Origin: Diadema setosum
Lineage: Eukaryota; Echinodermata; Echinoidea; Diadematoida; Diadematidae
Reading direction: 5' to 3'
Assembly: GCF_964275005.1 (NCBI RefSeq)
Contig: NC_092699.1
Span: 21,562,333-21,626,332, forward strand
Length of the DNA stretch: 64,000 nucleotides
Positions 44,151-56,437 of this stretch are shown one piece after another. Below the pieces are notes generated by a model. The model was not told the origin of the DNA. It was given only the letters and a program-made list of their open reading frames with translations, and made no database searches. How positions within the stretch are numbered: the first letter of the stretch is position 1; every line of letters begins with the position of its first letter. A program made the position numbers and the translations under genes.

Positions 44151-46325
44151 ACCATGACCAGTATTTCAAATTTTCTGAAATAAACAGCATTGAATACAGT
44201 AATTGCATGGTGACAAAACATTATTTCAATGCACTTGTTGTTCAGGGGTATGATGAAGGTTTTCCAAAGGACTTAAATGTAAGTCTGATAGAGTTATGCC
44301 GGTAATTATTTTTTTTAGTTTTGTTTGCTTTAGTTTGCACACTGCACAACCAGATGTTTGCTTATTACATATATGTAAAACTAGAATTAATTGTAAATTA
44401 TATGTTTATTTATAGAAAAGTACATATGAAATAATTATTTTTGATGTTTATATGTTTCGGGAGTCTGCTTGTGCACCATATGCATTAGGCAGAGGGTCCT
44501 GAGTGCAGCAAATGAGGGATCTAGGTCTGTGTTGCGCGACCGAGAAGCCATGCTCAATGTAACGCACGAACAGGTACTCGCTTGGGTGGCACAACACGCG
44601 CACGTCCATTAAAATCTTCGCTCGACGCATTTTTACCTAAGATTATGTCTTTCCGCTTCCGGTGTATTCGTTCTCTCGTCATTGATTGGCCGCCAACAGT
44701 CATGATCTGAATCTAGAATCACATTTTTCATCTATTCCTACCCAACCTGGCAATGCCAATTTGTATCTATTTTTTCTTATTTTGATGACGAAAAAATATC
44801 ATTAAAAATGCCTCATTTTGTCAGTTTTCCTGAGAAAAAAACGTAGTACTTTTTAAAATTACTGTTTTTAATTCAAACCAGTTTTTTTTGTCTTAGTTAT
44901 TTACATATTATGAAAATTAACAATTTTGCTCCTCAAATCGGCCATTTGGTCAAACAAGTCTATCTCACTAGATTTTCTGCTATGTTCAGTCAAAGTAGCA
45001 TGACATTTTTCTGTTAAGTGCCACATTTTCGACATCAAAACAACAGTTTCTTCAAATCTACTGACCCATCATTTTAATCAACAGTCTGATCGATAATTCT
45101 GACCCTATGGAATGTATTTTACTATTTTATATGAAAATTTGGGGAAAAGGATGATACGAAAGTGACTTTAAATGTGTCAAAACTTGCATTAAAAGCAGCG
45201 AAATTCAATTTCCATCAAGACACGAAGAAGAACCATGCCGCTTCCATCGGGGTACGTAAAGCACCACGAATGGCATTCGTGGCGGTCCCATCTGCTACTT
45301 TATATGTAATGGCAAAAAATAACTTGATAAAAATTGCTTTTTGGGCCCGCTAAAATTACATTAATGAGAATCATGAGCTAATAGATGCAAGACTCATGTC
45401 TTTTTATTCTACTTAGTGTGCCTGTTTACCTTTACATGTATTGTAGATGAAGATGGATTCTGAGAAAGTAAACAAGGTGAAAAGTAAATTATAAAAGCCA
45501 GGGTAACTTCCCTAGAATAGAGGATCTATCTAAAATGACACCCAAATTATGCAAAAAACAAACAGCATCATCAACAACATTCAGTCAACTCTGCCTATGT
45601 CAAATCTGTTTGGACTGAAGAAAAAGCTTCAACCCAGAGAAAATTTGACTTATGAGCAATTAGGGGTAAAAAAAAAAAAAAATACAAATGAAAGAATGGG
45701 GCCCACATGTAGGCGTTTGAAGCTATTATTTGACTTACTGAAGACTTAGACTTAGGAAGAGTTGACTGTATAATATTCGCACCTCAGACATCTGTGAATG
45801 ACCATAACAAACAAAACAAACCTGTGTAAATACACCTGATGTACTAGCACTGAGATAAGGTACATGTATATTCTAATGAATTTACACAATTGGCAAGAGT
45901 ACTGTACTGCAAGAGTGTATCCAACATCCATTTTGACATAAACAATAATATGCATTTGTTGTATGATGAAAATTGATTTGTCCATAAAAACAAAAAAAAA
46001 ATAACATGAAAAGATTGTAACAAAACAAAGTACAAATAAAATTAACTTAATAAATGAATAGATTGATTTTTAATCGATTGATGAATAAACAAACGAATAC
46101 CAGGTACATAAAGAAATGAAAAGCAAATGAAAGTATATATGCCTTTAAGTTCCATCCTAGAAATTGCAAGTCTGTATTTTGTACACTTCTGTGGTGGCAC
46201 TACTCCTAATTTCTTTAAAGACCTCTTAATATCCAAATCGTGTGATATTTCTTATCTTTTCCAAGCCTATTCCCATATATTCTGCATAATTTGGACAGAT
46301 AAGCCACATGTGCATATCTAAGCCA
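44151..46325. other. Mostly non-coding, with one promoter-like patch
   Basis: A CpG-containing patch at 44500-44700 reads on the minus strand GGCGGCCAATCAATGACG (CCAAT box) then CACCGGAAGCGG (ETS-type site) just upstream of an ATG at 44630 with 60 open codons (MRRAKILMDVRV). This may be a minus-strand promoter, but no splice link to a gene was found. A plus-strand 33-nt block at 44249-44281 (GYDEGFPKDLN) has good acceptor and GTAAGT donor but no partners. Confidence 0.35.
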
Positions 46326-46490
46326 GTGTTAACATAACCCCGGCGCGGGGCGCTGTAACTAGTACGGTCAGTACGTTTTGGCATCGCTGTAGCCTCGGCG
46401 CGGAGCGCGGGGCGCTGTGGTACGTGTTGGGGTCGCTGGTGCGGTTAGTGTTAATGCTGCTGCTAGCACCGGCAGACATGCTGCCTTCAA
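46326..46490 (-). other. GC-rich block with internal duplication and open minus frame
   Basis: CGCGGGGCGCTGT occurs twice about 70 bases apart, each followed by a related GTACG...TCGCTG phrase. The minus strand is open for about 60 codons, beginning near an ATG (MSAGASSSINTNRTSDPNTY) after a T-rich AAG acceptor. It might be a 5' exon of the lysine-rich gene, with phase compatible with the exon at 47444-47498, but no good donor follows. Confidence 0.25.
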
Positions 46491-47443
46491 AGTAAAATAA
46501 CAAAAAAATGGTCGAGATAGACTTGTCAACATAAATCTAAAAATTGAAGCTTAGATATCAAATAGTACGTATAGCACAAAACCACTTTGAAAAAAACTGA
46601 TTTGTGTGTGTGGGTGAAGTTGAAAAAAAGGCAAATTTGGTGTGAAAATAAATATGAAAAAGTAAAGTTCTGTGAGTGTGACCATGTAGTTATAGTGTGG
46701 GGAAGAGGACTGATTTCTCAATCATCATCAATAAATATGACCTGTATGAACTCGGACAGAGAGAGCACTTTAATTTTTCATATTTTTTCATTATCTCTCA
46801 TGGTCACCTCGTGATCATGTCAAATTTGCCGCCAGAAAAGAGGCGTATCAATGCACAATGGTCGGTCGATAACCGGAAGTTAACTTTCGTGAAAACGCCG
46901 AACAAACAACAGCGCCATCTCGCGTCCACTGTGCGAAGCGTACAATCCAAAATACATTGTGTGTCCACAGCGGCAATGCACCAAGCGAGTACGTGCCACG
47001 TGAGATCTTTAATAAATTCATGCTGGGTCCTACGTTAGGCCCAACAGTTTAAAGTCCCAATGCAACAAAGTCAATGGCACTGTTGTTTTTATCGTGTGGT
47101 GAGGGGCCGACACAGACTTCCTACCTACAGTCTACCAAACATGCCCACAGCGAACAAAAGGTTATCGAACTTCAGGCAGATTTATCGGTCTACCACCACC
47201 GAAACACCGTCGTCTAACGTTACACCTGTATTTAAAATCATGAAAATGGACTGGTGTACAAATACAATTGAACTCGTGTTCTGCGTACAGTCCCACATAT
47301 AGACATCCATGTCGCAAAGTTACCTCACGTGTGATGATCTGCGTTATTGAAAACATACTTTCATCGTGCAAAAGCCATGGCGTAACAATTTGATTTGAGT
47401 ATGGCTATAACTAAAATACCTGTATGAATAACATAATTCTTAC

Positions 47444-47498
47444 CCGTTTTTCTGTCTTCAATAAAGCAGTTGTTGTTGACGCATCCACGTCGGGTCAT
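47444..47498 (-). CDS. Candidate first exon of a THAP-like protein
   Basis: ATG at 47498 on the minus strand gives MTRRGCVNNNCFIEDRKTG up to a GTAAGA donor at 47443, ending in phase 1. THAP zinc fingers start within a few residues of Met with C-x(2-4)-C, here C-x4-C, and continue into an SFHxFP block that would be in the next exon. The surroundings are CpG-rich, as expected of a promoter. I could not find the second exon, so this may be a chance frame or the start of the lysine-rich gene. Confidence 0.3.
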
Positions 47499-47499
47499 G

Positions 47500-49797
47500 C
47501 GTCGCGGTCAAATGGTCGCTGTCGGGTACCATAGAAACGGGGCCATTTGAACGACCCGCCGCCTTTAGCAAAGAGGTCGGGTGGTATTCTGACAGACTTA
47601 CAACACAAGTTACAACACAAGTTACAACAGAGACAAAACGGTGTTCAGAATACCACTAGCCTGAACCCGGAAGTGCCTATAGTAATATACGTAAAGTACA
47701 GCTTCGAAGATGGGGTTGGGTTGGAAAAATCATTCTAATTTTAAGAAAAATCAATATTTGTCCATATCCCTCCGGATTTTATAAGAGAGATCCATTCTCA
47801 ACACAGTATACGTGTTTTGATGAAAAAAGGACTTTCTCTAATGTGTCAACTATTAATATGTGCCTAAACATGAAGCCAAAATTGCCAAGCAGGCATTCAT
47901 GCATTCATAGGGGGGATATAATTATGGCCTGTACAATCATCCCCCCTGAAATTTGAGAAAAGATGGAGGAAGCAGAAATGTGATTGTATCAATTTTGGCA
48001 TATTGCATGACGTTCGTACGCCCGCCTTCAGACAGTTAACAGAGCTGAACAGTATTCTATCTTGTAGGATAATGTATACATAATTTTCTCAAGCGCTCGC
48101 TCGCTTCGCTCGCTCGCGCGAAGAAAGTAATAATTATCGACATAAGGTATGGTCCAGACGTTGACAACGTCAAATAGCATAGGCTTACATGTAAACATGC
48201 TATGAAGCGAGCAACTCGGGACCATCTGCAAATTATGTACGAAAACAAACAAACAATAACAAAAACTATACCGCCATAATTGAACCCCCTCCATTTCCTG
48301 AATCATTCCTGAAACGATGATGACTCATCATATGATATGGGGCGTCGGGGGGGGGGGGGGGGAGGGGGCAAAGGGGCATTTGCCCCGCCCCTACGGAAAT
48401 GTTGGGGGCAGACAAATCATTTGTCCCCCAAGCAATTCCTGAGATGAGGACAAACTCGAACTTTCTTTATGGAAAATTGGACAACTACCGCCAGAATTAT
48501 GCACTGGATCGCTGAATTGCTGTTGTTGTTGACAGAAAACAAAAATCTAATAATTCATCAAATGGGTGAATCAGATCTCTGAATTTCAAGTCTGAAAATG
48601 GAAAAATCTCCCAATGTGGGAGGGGATCCCTTAAAGTGGTGCACCAGATCTCTGAATACATATGTCTGAAACTGCAAAAATATTCCACTTGTGGTTGATG
48701 GTAAAATGCAGATATTACTTTTCCTCTCTGTTTTTTTTCCCCTTCCTTTTGCACCTTTTTCGGACTGTCACGTTATCGAAGGGTGAGATTTAGGAGGACA
48801 GAATCCTGTGTGAGAGCATATGGCAGGCGCCACGTTTTCAAAAGTGGTGTTGGGGGGGGGGGCACTTCCGGGTTTCATGAGCTAACAAGCAAAACAAAAC
48901 AACAACTTCCTATATAGGCCTTCAGTTCCACTTTCGGGTTTTTCAGCTAAAGGGTGGCCTTACCGCGCTTAGAGGTTTCATTCTTTCTTTTTTTTTTTTT
49001 TCTAGTGCCACTTCCGGGGTAAAAAAAAAAGAAAAAAAAAGTGGGGCTCAAATGGGTGACACCCCATGTATTCCTTTGTACGGGTGCAAAAATCCCTCCC
49101 TCCCCCCCCCCCCCCCCCTCCTCGGTTCCGCCGGCCCTGGAGAGAACATCATTATAATAATCTAAGCACACTCCTGCTCATGTGCTAGCGTGCAATCTTT
49201 ACGCACAAGCCTTTGGCAGCCCTTTTCTCCATTTAGCTTTGAGTTTTCATACATGTTCTGGTGTTTTGTTTATAATATCTTAGAACTTGTGCTTTCCCCC
49301 AACAAAGAGCGTAGGTTTGTAAGCTCCCCCCCCCCCCCCCCCCAATGAGTTTTATCCCTCATAAAGTTCTGATCTCGTCAAGCACCGCGTTCCGTTTTCT
49401 CTTTCAGTTATCACGTGGAATGGTATGTACATAATTAGGTCGCGACATTAGAAAAATTACACTCGACTCACCTGTACGTTTGCGCGTGCTACAAAACTGA
49501 TGGTCGACACACGTAATTTTCGGTGTTTTCTTATCGGATCCTAATAGGGCCCTACTCTCTTACTATTTTGAAAATCGTTGCATGTTTGTAGACCCATTAA
49601 TCAGCTGTCTTGTACTAGAATCTAGTGGATATTTCATGCACTGAACTATTGACAGCGACACGCCTGAGTTGACGCGCTTCCCTAATCGGGAGTAGACGCT
49701 AGCCATAGTAGTCCCATCTACTTAGATCTGTGATGTGATCGATAAGGTTCTGTTCCGATAAACTTTTACAACACGCTCTTTTGTAAATTTACATAGA
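47500..49797. other. Intergenic region upstream of YEATS4
   Basis: It contains CpG-rich DNA at 47460-47560, the simple phrase CGCTCGCTCGCTTCGCTCGCT at 48092-48115 (dispersed type), G and C runs near 48345, 48850, 49105 and 49327, and no coding frame with supporting signals. The YEATS4 promoter should lie in the last few hundred bases; no TATA box is evident before the ATG at 49798. Confidence 0.4.
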
Positions 49798-52700
49798 ATG
49801 TCTACAGGGATGGCGACACCAAAATCTAAAATCCCTACAGAGTATGGACCAGACTCTGGAGGAAGAATAAAGGTAAGTAGCGATGGGGAGAGTATCGACT
49901 ATCGACAGCAAAATATGAAATGGAAGCTATATTTTAATTTTGTTACGAGAGACATGATTGATAGGAGGAGAATTTATATTTTTGTGTGATTGTTTACCAG
50001 CGCTGTTGAAAGTGAAAGCTCCATTATTTTATAGGGATTTATTAGAATTGTGGGTAAATACGAAAAAATGAGAAGTAAATTTAATGTCAGTAATGGTTTG
50101 TATAGATCTAGTGGTAATGTTATAATATTTAATAATAAATATAGGTCTATACGATTAAATAGAAATTGCATATATCTTATATGATGAAAATATGCATAGA
50201 ATTGGGGAGTTTATAGCTTAAAACATTATGGTGAATTGAAATGTGAGATATTTTAGAGATTTAGGTTTAGGATTTAAAGATATTTTTTTGTTAAGATGTA
50301 TTTATGAAAATATACAGATGGGTTGGAGGAGAAATATGAAAGAAAAAGAAAAAGATATTTTGGAAACTGATTTTATTATAGGAGGGAAAACAATTGATAT
50401 TGGCAATTTAAGATCCAAACAAATGTATTTGCAATTTCTTAAGGAAAAAGAAAGTGCAGTATCGATTTTTGATAGAATTAATCAAAATTATGGGTTTTCT
50501 GTTAAGGAGATACAAAATATATTTTTAAGGCCAAGACATGTACATTAAATAGCCGATTAAGAGAGTTTCAGTTTAAACTGATGCATGGTATTGTTTATAC
50601 AAATCACCATCTTTTCAGGTTTGGTTTTACTGCAAGTAACTTATGCTCTTTTTGTGAAAAAGAAGAAGAAACATACAAACATTTATTTTACACTTGTGAG
50701 CATGTGAAATTAATCTGGAAATCATGTGAAGAAATGATAGAGGATGTTGATTTAAAAAGTTGTATTTGGGAAGAAATTCTGTTTGGGTGGAAGGAGGATA
50801 ATAGGGGAAAACATCAGTTGTTAAATCATATTTTAATTTTGGTTAAATATTTTATTTTTAAAAGTAGAGAATATGGAAAGTCGCCTACATATAATGAAAT
50901 AAAAAAATAATATTTCAGAGGATAGATTTGAGGAAAAGAAATTAGCATCAATGAGGGGAACTTTAACCATTCATTTTAGTGAATGGGAAAATTTGAAAAT
51001 AAGTATGGAAGGACCCGGAGCCAGATGTCCACGGGGAAGGGGGAAGGGAGGGGAAGGGTAGTTGGGAGAGGGAGGGGGGAGGGGGAGGGGAAGGGGGTGA
51101 TTAAAGGGAATATCGATTCCATTTGGTTGTATATCAATTTTATTTGGGTGCATATTGATGTGTTAAATATTCTTTTTTTTTTCTTATGAAGCACTGTTAT
51201 GCTGAAAGTACAGCTCCATTTAATATAGATATTCTTTTTTTTATGAATGCACTGTCATGCTAAAAGGACAGCTCCATTTGATTTTAATGAAAGTAAGAAA
51301 GCAGTGCATGTTTTGTTTTGGTTTTTTTTTTTTTGGGTGCATTGTATATTCTTTACGAATGCATTGTTTCTGCTGAAAGTACAGCTTGGCTTGATTTCAT
51401 TGTAATTGTGTTTTGTTGAATCGTGAATTCTGTAATACATGCGATTCGATTTATTATGAAATTGTATTGAATATGGAATCAATAAAAGATTATGGAAAAA
51501 CAAAAAAATATCGTTTTTAAATTTGAATTTATTTAGATAGACCTCTTCTAGGCAGGCTAGCCTAGCTAGATGCTAATCAAATTTAGAGAGATTGATATAA
51601 ATTACCTAATTATATTTACGCCAATTTTCTGCAAAAATTATAACTCGTAAGGGGTGAAATTTAGTTTGGCTACTGTAAAGGATCTGTTATGCATGCGCAT
51701 GCGCAGGTGTATGATTTCTTGGTTTATAGTGTCATTCATTAAAATGCATAAATTAGATCCAGATTCCACAAATCTTGAAAATCTCATTTGTGATAGATTG
51801 CATAATTATGTTTAGGCCTAATTAGTGTAACATTTGAGGTCTTTTGTAAAGACTAAGTACAGTACCTATTCTTATTTTAACAAATGCAAACAGAAAAATT
51901 GACTAGGAATGAATATCATTTATTAGTGGAAAATTGAGCAAAGAAAATGGGATTCCATCGGCGGGCTAGCAATCCGGAGGTCTCGGGTTCGAATCCCAAT
52001 GAAATCACATTTTCTTTGCTCAATTTTCCACTAATAAATAATATTCATATTTTGAATAAAATCTTGAGTGGTTTATGAGGGAAACTGAATCAACATTTGA
52101 ACATTAATTCATTATCGATTGGTAGACACATGATCTCTTCACTTTGTGTACCTGTACGTTGTGATTTTGCATGTAGGGTATTACAATCATCAAGCCCATA
52201 GTATACGGCAATGTGTCACGCTACTTTGGCAAGAAGAGGGAGGAAGATGGACATACCCACCAGTGGACTATCTATGTCAAGCCCTTCAGAAATGAGGTAT
52301 GATATTTTCGGCATGGTATTCCACTTTTGAATCATTTACCGATACATTTGTATATTCTTGGGAGGGGGAAAATCAGGGTTTTCCATACTTTTGCTAATCA
52401 CCTGAGGTATACCACAATGAGTATTTTTCAGGGTGGATTTTGGCTGGTCTATGTTAAATGTCACCATGCTCATAATGACGAAGTGAAGTAGCTAATATCT
52501 TTTACATTAGTAAATTTTCACTATTATTGGGAAACACAAAATCAAGCATTATTTGCAAACAGGAAAAAACGTGTAGCAGCACACAAAATATGGTAAAGTT
52601 TTGTTGTTTGTCATTTACAGAAAAACTTTGAGGAAATTACTCTTTGTTGGTGTTGCTGTTTTATGAAGCATGAATAAAAGGTGGACTATCAATGAATTTG

Positions 52701-53055
52701 TGTCTGTGCACACTAATTATAGTCTCTGCCTCTGGCAACTTTGGAGTAGGGGCCTATCGATGTCTTTCAGTTATCAGTGCGCAGTTTCCAGTACAACGGG
52801 AGTAGAATCTTTGCATCATAGACCACTGTAGATGTTTTTTTAATGTCTAGAGCTTGAGTCATAACTGTAATTCTATTTTTGTTATTTTGTTTTGTTTTTC
52901 AGGACCTGTCAACATATGTAAAGAAAATCCAGTTCAAACTTCATGAAAGCTATGCCAACCCTCTGAGAGGTAAGATGATAACTCAAAGGATTATGTAAGG
53001 ATGCAGGGACTTTGTAGTATGTACACATACATGTTTTTATATGTACAATGTACAG

Positions 53056-53088
<33 letters not shown>

Positions 53089-56000
53089 ATTACAATCTTA
53101 TTTTTTGTGTGTATGTATAAAGTATGACATGTGTGTCTGTGTTTATAGTTATACAAGATTTGTTAAACTTGCCTGTCTTTAACTATCAGTCATGTTTTAA
53201 GCAGCCATATCTGTCTTGTGATTAATAGATTTATCTAACAATTTATTGGTACATGTCACTGCACTCTTTGAGTGACTGTACATTTTTAAATGCAATAAAG
53301 CTTGCTAACATGCTGACTTTGTTTATTTAGTCATTCAACCATTCTTCAGTTTGATACCTTGAATTGCAGTAGGACAAAATGTGTCCATTTCTTAAATTTC
53401 TGTGTACTAGTATTACCACTACTTAAATATGTCTGTATTGTTATTTCAGTGGTAAGCAAACCTCCCTATGAAGTCACAGAGACAGGCTGGGGAGAATTTG
53501 AGATCACCATCAAGATTTTCTTTGTGGATCCCAATGAAAGACCAGTAAGCAATTTTCATTGTTATTTTCATTGCACAATCCTGGATGTCACAGGGATTAG
53601 CAACTCATAGTTGTGTGATTTCCATGTCAGAGTTTGGTTGAGTGTGTTGTTACAAATAACATATTTCATCATGATACTTCCTCTTATGTATGTCTTTTTC
53701 TTGCACTGATGCAGGTAATGATGAGCAGCCTGATAGCTCACATCCATATTATGATGTTGAACTCATTATAGATCATTACTGGCATGCTGTGGGCATGATA
53801 TCTTGTCTCCATATGTTTGTTGATGTACATAGAGACCTTTAGTGTTAATTCTATTAAAACAGTCACTTTATGATAATGACAGATGCAACAATAACACTGC
53901 AGCCTATGTAATATCATTGTTTAATGGGTAGATATTCTGAGTGGTTTAGATTCTTGAAAATGAGTGATAGAAACATCATTTAATGCCTAGTCAAGACACA
54001 CAGAAATAGCAAGACTATGTCCTTGCAGCATTAGTTTTGTTTCATTTCTTTACTTATTCTTATGTCAACCTGGCCAAACTGGTGTATCATGCTCCTGTCC
54101 ATTGCAGGTGACTGTCTATCATTTCCTGAAACTTTTCCAATCTGAGACCAACCTGATGTTAGGAAAGAAAACACTCTTTTCTGAGCATTATGATGAATTG
54201 GTAAGTTACATAAGCCTCTTGAATTTTTGCAATCATGATTTGGTCGTGATGGCTTATTTAGATGATTGTCAAAGATGATAATATGGACTGGAACATTAGA
54301 TATCCCATTAGTCTGGACAAGTCTCCAAGTACCAAGTCTCCCTGATTCTCCATTAGGCTTCCTGGAAACTTGGAAAAACACTCTGAGAGCACAGACCACC
54401 GCCAAGCAGCTCATATCCAACTAGTTGTATTTACACATACATGTATGAAAACAGCCCTATTTCCCCAATGATAAAGAATTCTGTCCTGTCTACCTTATTC
54501 CATTGTATTTTAGCCCAGTTTGTCAATGATAAAGAATCCTTTAGTATTACAGGTATATATGTTTTTTAATTTCCTGGATCCAGATGGTGATCTGGATCAC
54601 TACCAAAATTTAATCATCTGTTCCTTGTGTCATTATCATCTTTTCCTGTAAATTTCATCCAAATCCACTCACAACTTTATTAGTTATTTTGCAAACAGGC
54701 AGACAAACAAATCAATGCCGGCAAAAACATAACCTCCTTGGCAGAAATAAAAGTCTCCCTGATGTAGGAATTATTTTGCCTAATGAGATGTATGTAACAC
54801 ACAAGTTTCTCCCAGATTGCTCTCTGAAATCTCCTTCATTTTTATGGGTGCATGTCAGCAACCCTAAAGGGGCAGGAGGTGTGTGCTGTAAGAGTGGTAA
54901 AATAAGGTGATAGTGATTGACATATGCATTAGTATCCGGAATTGTTAATGAATTTGGTGTTGACACAAGCTTGTAGTATCATAGAAGATGATGACTTTGG
55001 AGAGATGATGATGATGATTGAATAAGAGGAAGAATGCAGTGAAGATGATTAATAATGATACTGATGCTGCTGCTGATGAGGAGGAGGATTAAATGATGAT
55101 GTTGCACCAGTGATGGAGGGAGTGTGCCCAAAGTGTTTTAGATGTAAAGTTTACAAGTTAAGACTTGTATTGAATCTTTATTTCTTTTGAAAAAAGCAAA
55201 AAAAAAACCCTGCTTTCAAAGATAAAGTTGCTAAGCACAATCCATTTGGTATCAAATAACCTTGTGATAAAGAATTGTACTTACGGTTATGATATCAACC
55301 ACAAGTGGGGCCTCATAGCAGTCATTTAATGATTTATGAATGGGTGATATTAGGATAGTGATGATGATAATGATTGTGGTGAAGGTGACAATATAATGCA
55401 CATTTCTTTCCACCATCAGATATTTCAAGATCCCACAGCCATGATGCAGCAGTTGCTTACTGGAACCAGGAATCTGACATTGGGCTCATACAAGCATGAA
55501 ACAGACTGTAAGTTACTTTCAAGTCTTATATTGTAATGCGTATTGATGATGTTGAAAATGGTCCCTGTTTATAGAACCCATGATGATTATCAAGTAATTC
55601 TTCATGTGCTGTACCAATGCAAGGATATACAAAGAATTGATCTTTGACTCATGCCTCTGTTTCTGGCAGGGACTTTTACTAAACAGTAATGCATCACAAG
55701 TCAACTTAAAGTTAAATATGTGTTTTGCAGCAATGCATTGTGTGGTATTATTGTCATCATGTAGCTGTCATAGAATATTATGATAGTCAAGTAATCATGA
55801 TGTGCATTTGTCACCATTACTTGTATGCCAGCTTGAAATCTTGTCATGTGTATTTCTGCAAAGTTGCTAGATTAATTTGTTACCCTCGTAATTTGAAATA
55901 CATGTACTCAGAAACAAATGACATTTCATATCATTCCAAAGAAGATTATGTCTAAAATGTGCACATACTAATCCAGATATAATATGCCAAACAACAAAAT

Positions 56001-56437
56001 ATCACATAATATTATATGCATTTCCAATATGTGTAATGTGGTTCATAAGTGAGCAAAATGACAGTTACTCCTAGCAATGACTGAAATTACATTCATAAAT
56101 TTGAAGTGTTTTTCCGATGCAAAATCCCATCACTTTCATAAAGTGCTGTAATGCACAATCAGCTATAGACTAAAATCTATTGTGACTGCACGACTAGAAA
56201 TCATCATATTGAGTTACTTACATAATAACCGTGTGATGACAGAGAATCATCTCCAAACTTTGTCTTGCAGTCAAGGAGTTGGAGGGGAAGACGGTGGCAG
56301 CACTCCAGTCAGCACGGAAGAAGATCCGACATGAGATCCAGGATCTGAACGAGCGACTGAAGCAGAGCAAGGAAGCCATCCTTCACTTTAAGGAGGAGAT
56401 ACGTAAGCTGGAGGAGTCTGATGTTGAGAAGGAGTGA
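49798..56437 (+). CDS. YEATS4: YEATS domain-containing protein 4 (GAS41), complete coding region
   Basis: Seven exons join in frame: 49798-49872, 52177-52296, 52903-52969, 53450-53544, 54108-54200, 55420-55507 and 56271-56437. All introns are GT-AG. The product has 234 residues against 227 in human, with a slightly longer N-terminus ([20 protein letters not shown]). The YEATS domain runs from about residue 26 to 150. Residues lining the acyl-lysine pocket in human GAS41 are all present at +8: His51, Ser81, Tyr82, Trp101, Phe104 ([19 protein letters not shown]). The C-terminal 50 residues form a charged coiled coil ([20 protein letters not shown]). The family reads acetylated or crotonylated histone H3 within the TIP60/p400 and SRCAP complexes in the nucleus. 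The first ATG is used; a second lies at codon 5. AATAAA at 57807-57812 probably ends the message. Confidence 0.97.
49985..51512 (+). mobile_element. L1/Tx1-type LINE 3' end in YEATS4 intron 1
   Basis: In sense orientation to YEATS4, two consecutive frames (50243-50548 and about 50560-50910, one frameshift apart) encode the C-terminus of an L1/Tx1-group protein. The second has [17 protein letters not shown] then [18 protein letters not shown], the C-x2-C...H-x4-C zinc-knuckle typical after the reverse transcriptase. The 3' region has three or four copies of a phrase like GCTGAAAGTACAGCTCCATT (51190-51400, and an upstream relative near 50000), then AATAAAAGATTATGG and an A-rich end at 51512. 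The reverse-transcriptase core is missing: a 5'-truncated copy. Confidence 0.8.
51909..52049. mobile_element. Hairpin element enclosing a tRNA-like segment
   Basis: Arms of 41 bases, beginning TGAATATCATTTATTAGTGG and continuing AAAATTGAGCAAAGAAAATG, match the inverted right arm with one mismatch. Weaker pairing continues inward. The 60-base loop contains GGCGGGCTAGCAATCCGG, a possible anticodon arm with loop CTAGCAA (AGC, Ala), then TCGGGTTCGAATCCC, a perfect B box and T arm. The 5' half of a tRNA is absent. It lies in YEATS4 intron 1. I read it as a tRNA-derived foldback or SINE dimer remnant, not a functional tRNA. Confidence 0.75.
53061..53088. repeat. (TA)n microsatellite in YEATS4 intron 3
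   Basis: About 14 TA units within the intron between exons 3 and 4; length variation is expected. Confidence 0.9.
54520..54760 (+). repeat. GGATCCAGATGGTGATC repeat in YEATS4 intron 5
   Basis: CCTGGATCCAGATGGTGATC, ATCTGTTCCTTGTGTCATTA, TTTCATCCAAATCCACTCAC, then GGCAGACAAACAAATCAATG and AACATAACCTCCTTGGCAG. The last phrase is a decayed version of the CTCCTTGGCGGAG palindromic end seen in the window's other dispersed repeats. I recall this family from many marine invertebrates. Confidence 0.7.

Noticed and set aside
44249-44281. 33-nt plus-strand block between a good acceptor and GTAAGT donor
   Set aside because: No neighbouring exons in compatible phase; splice-like signals of this quality occur by chance in a window this size.
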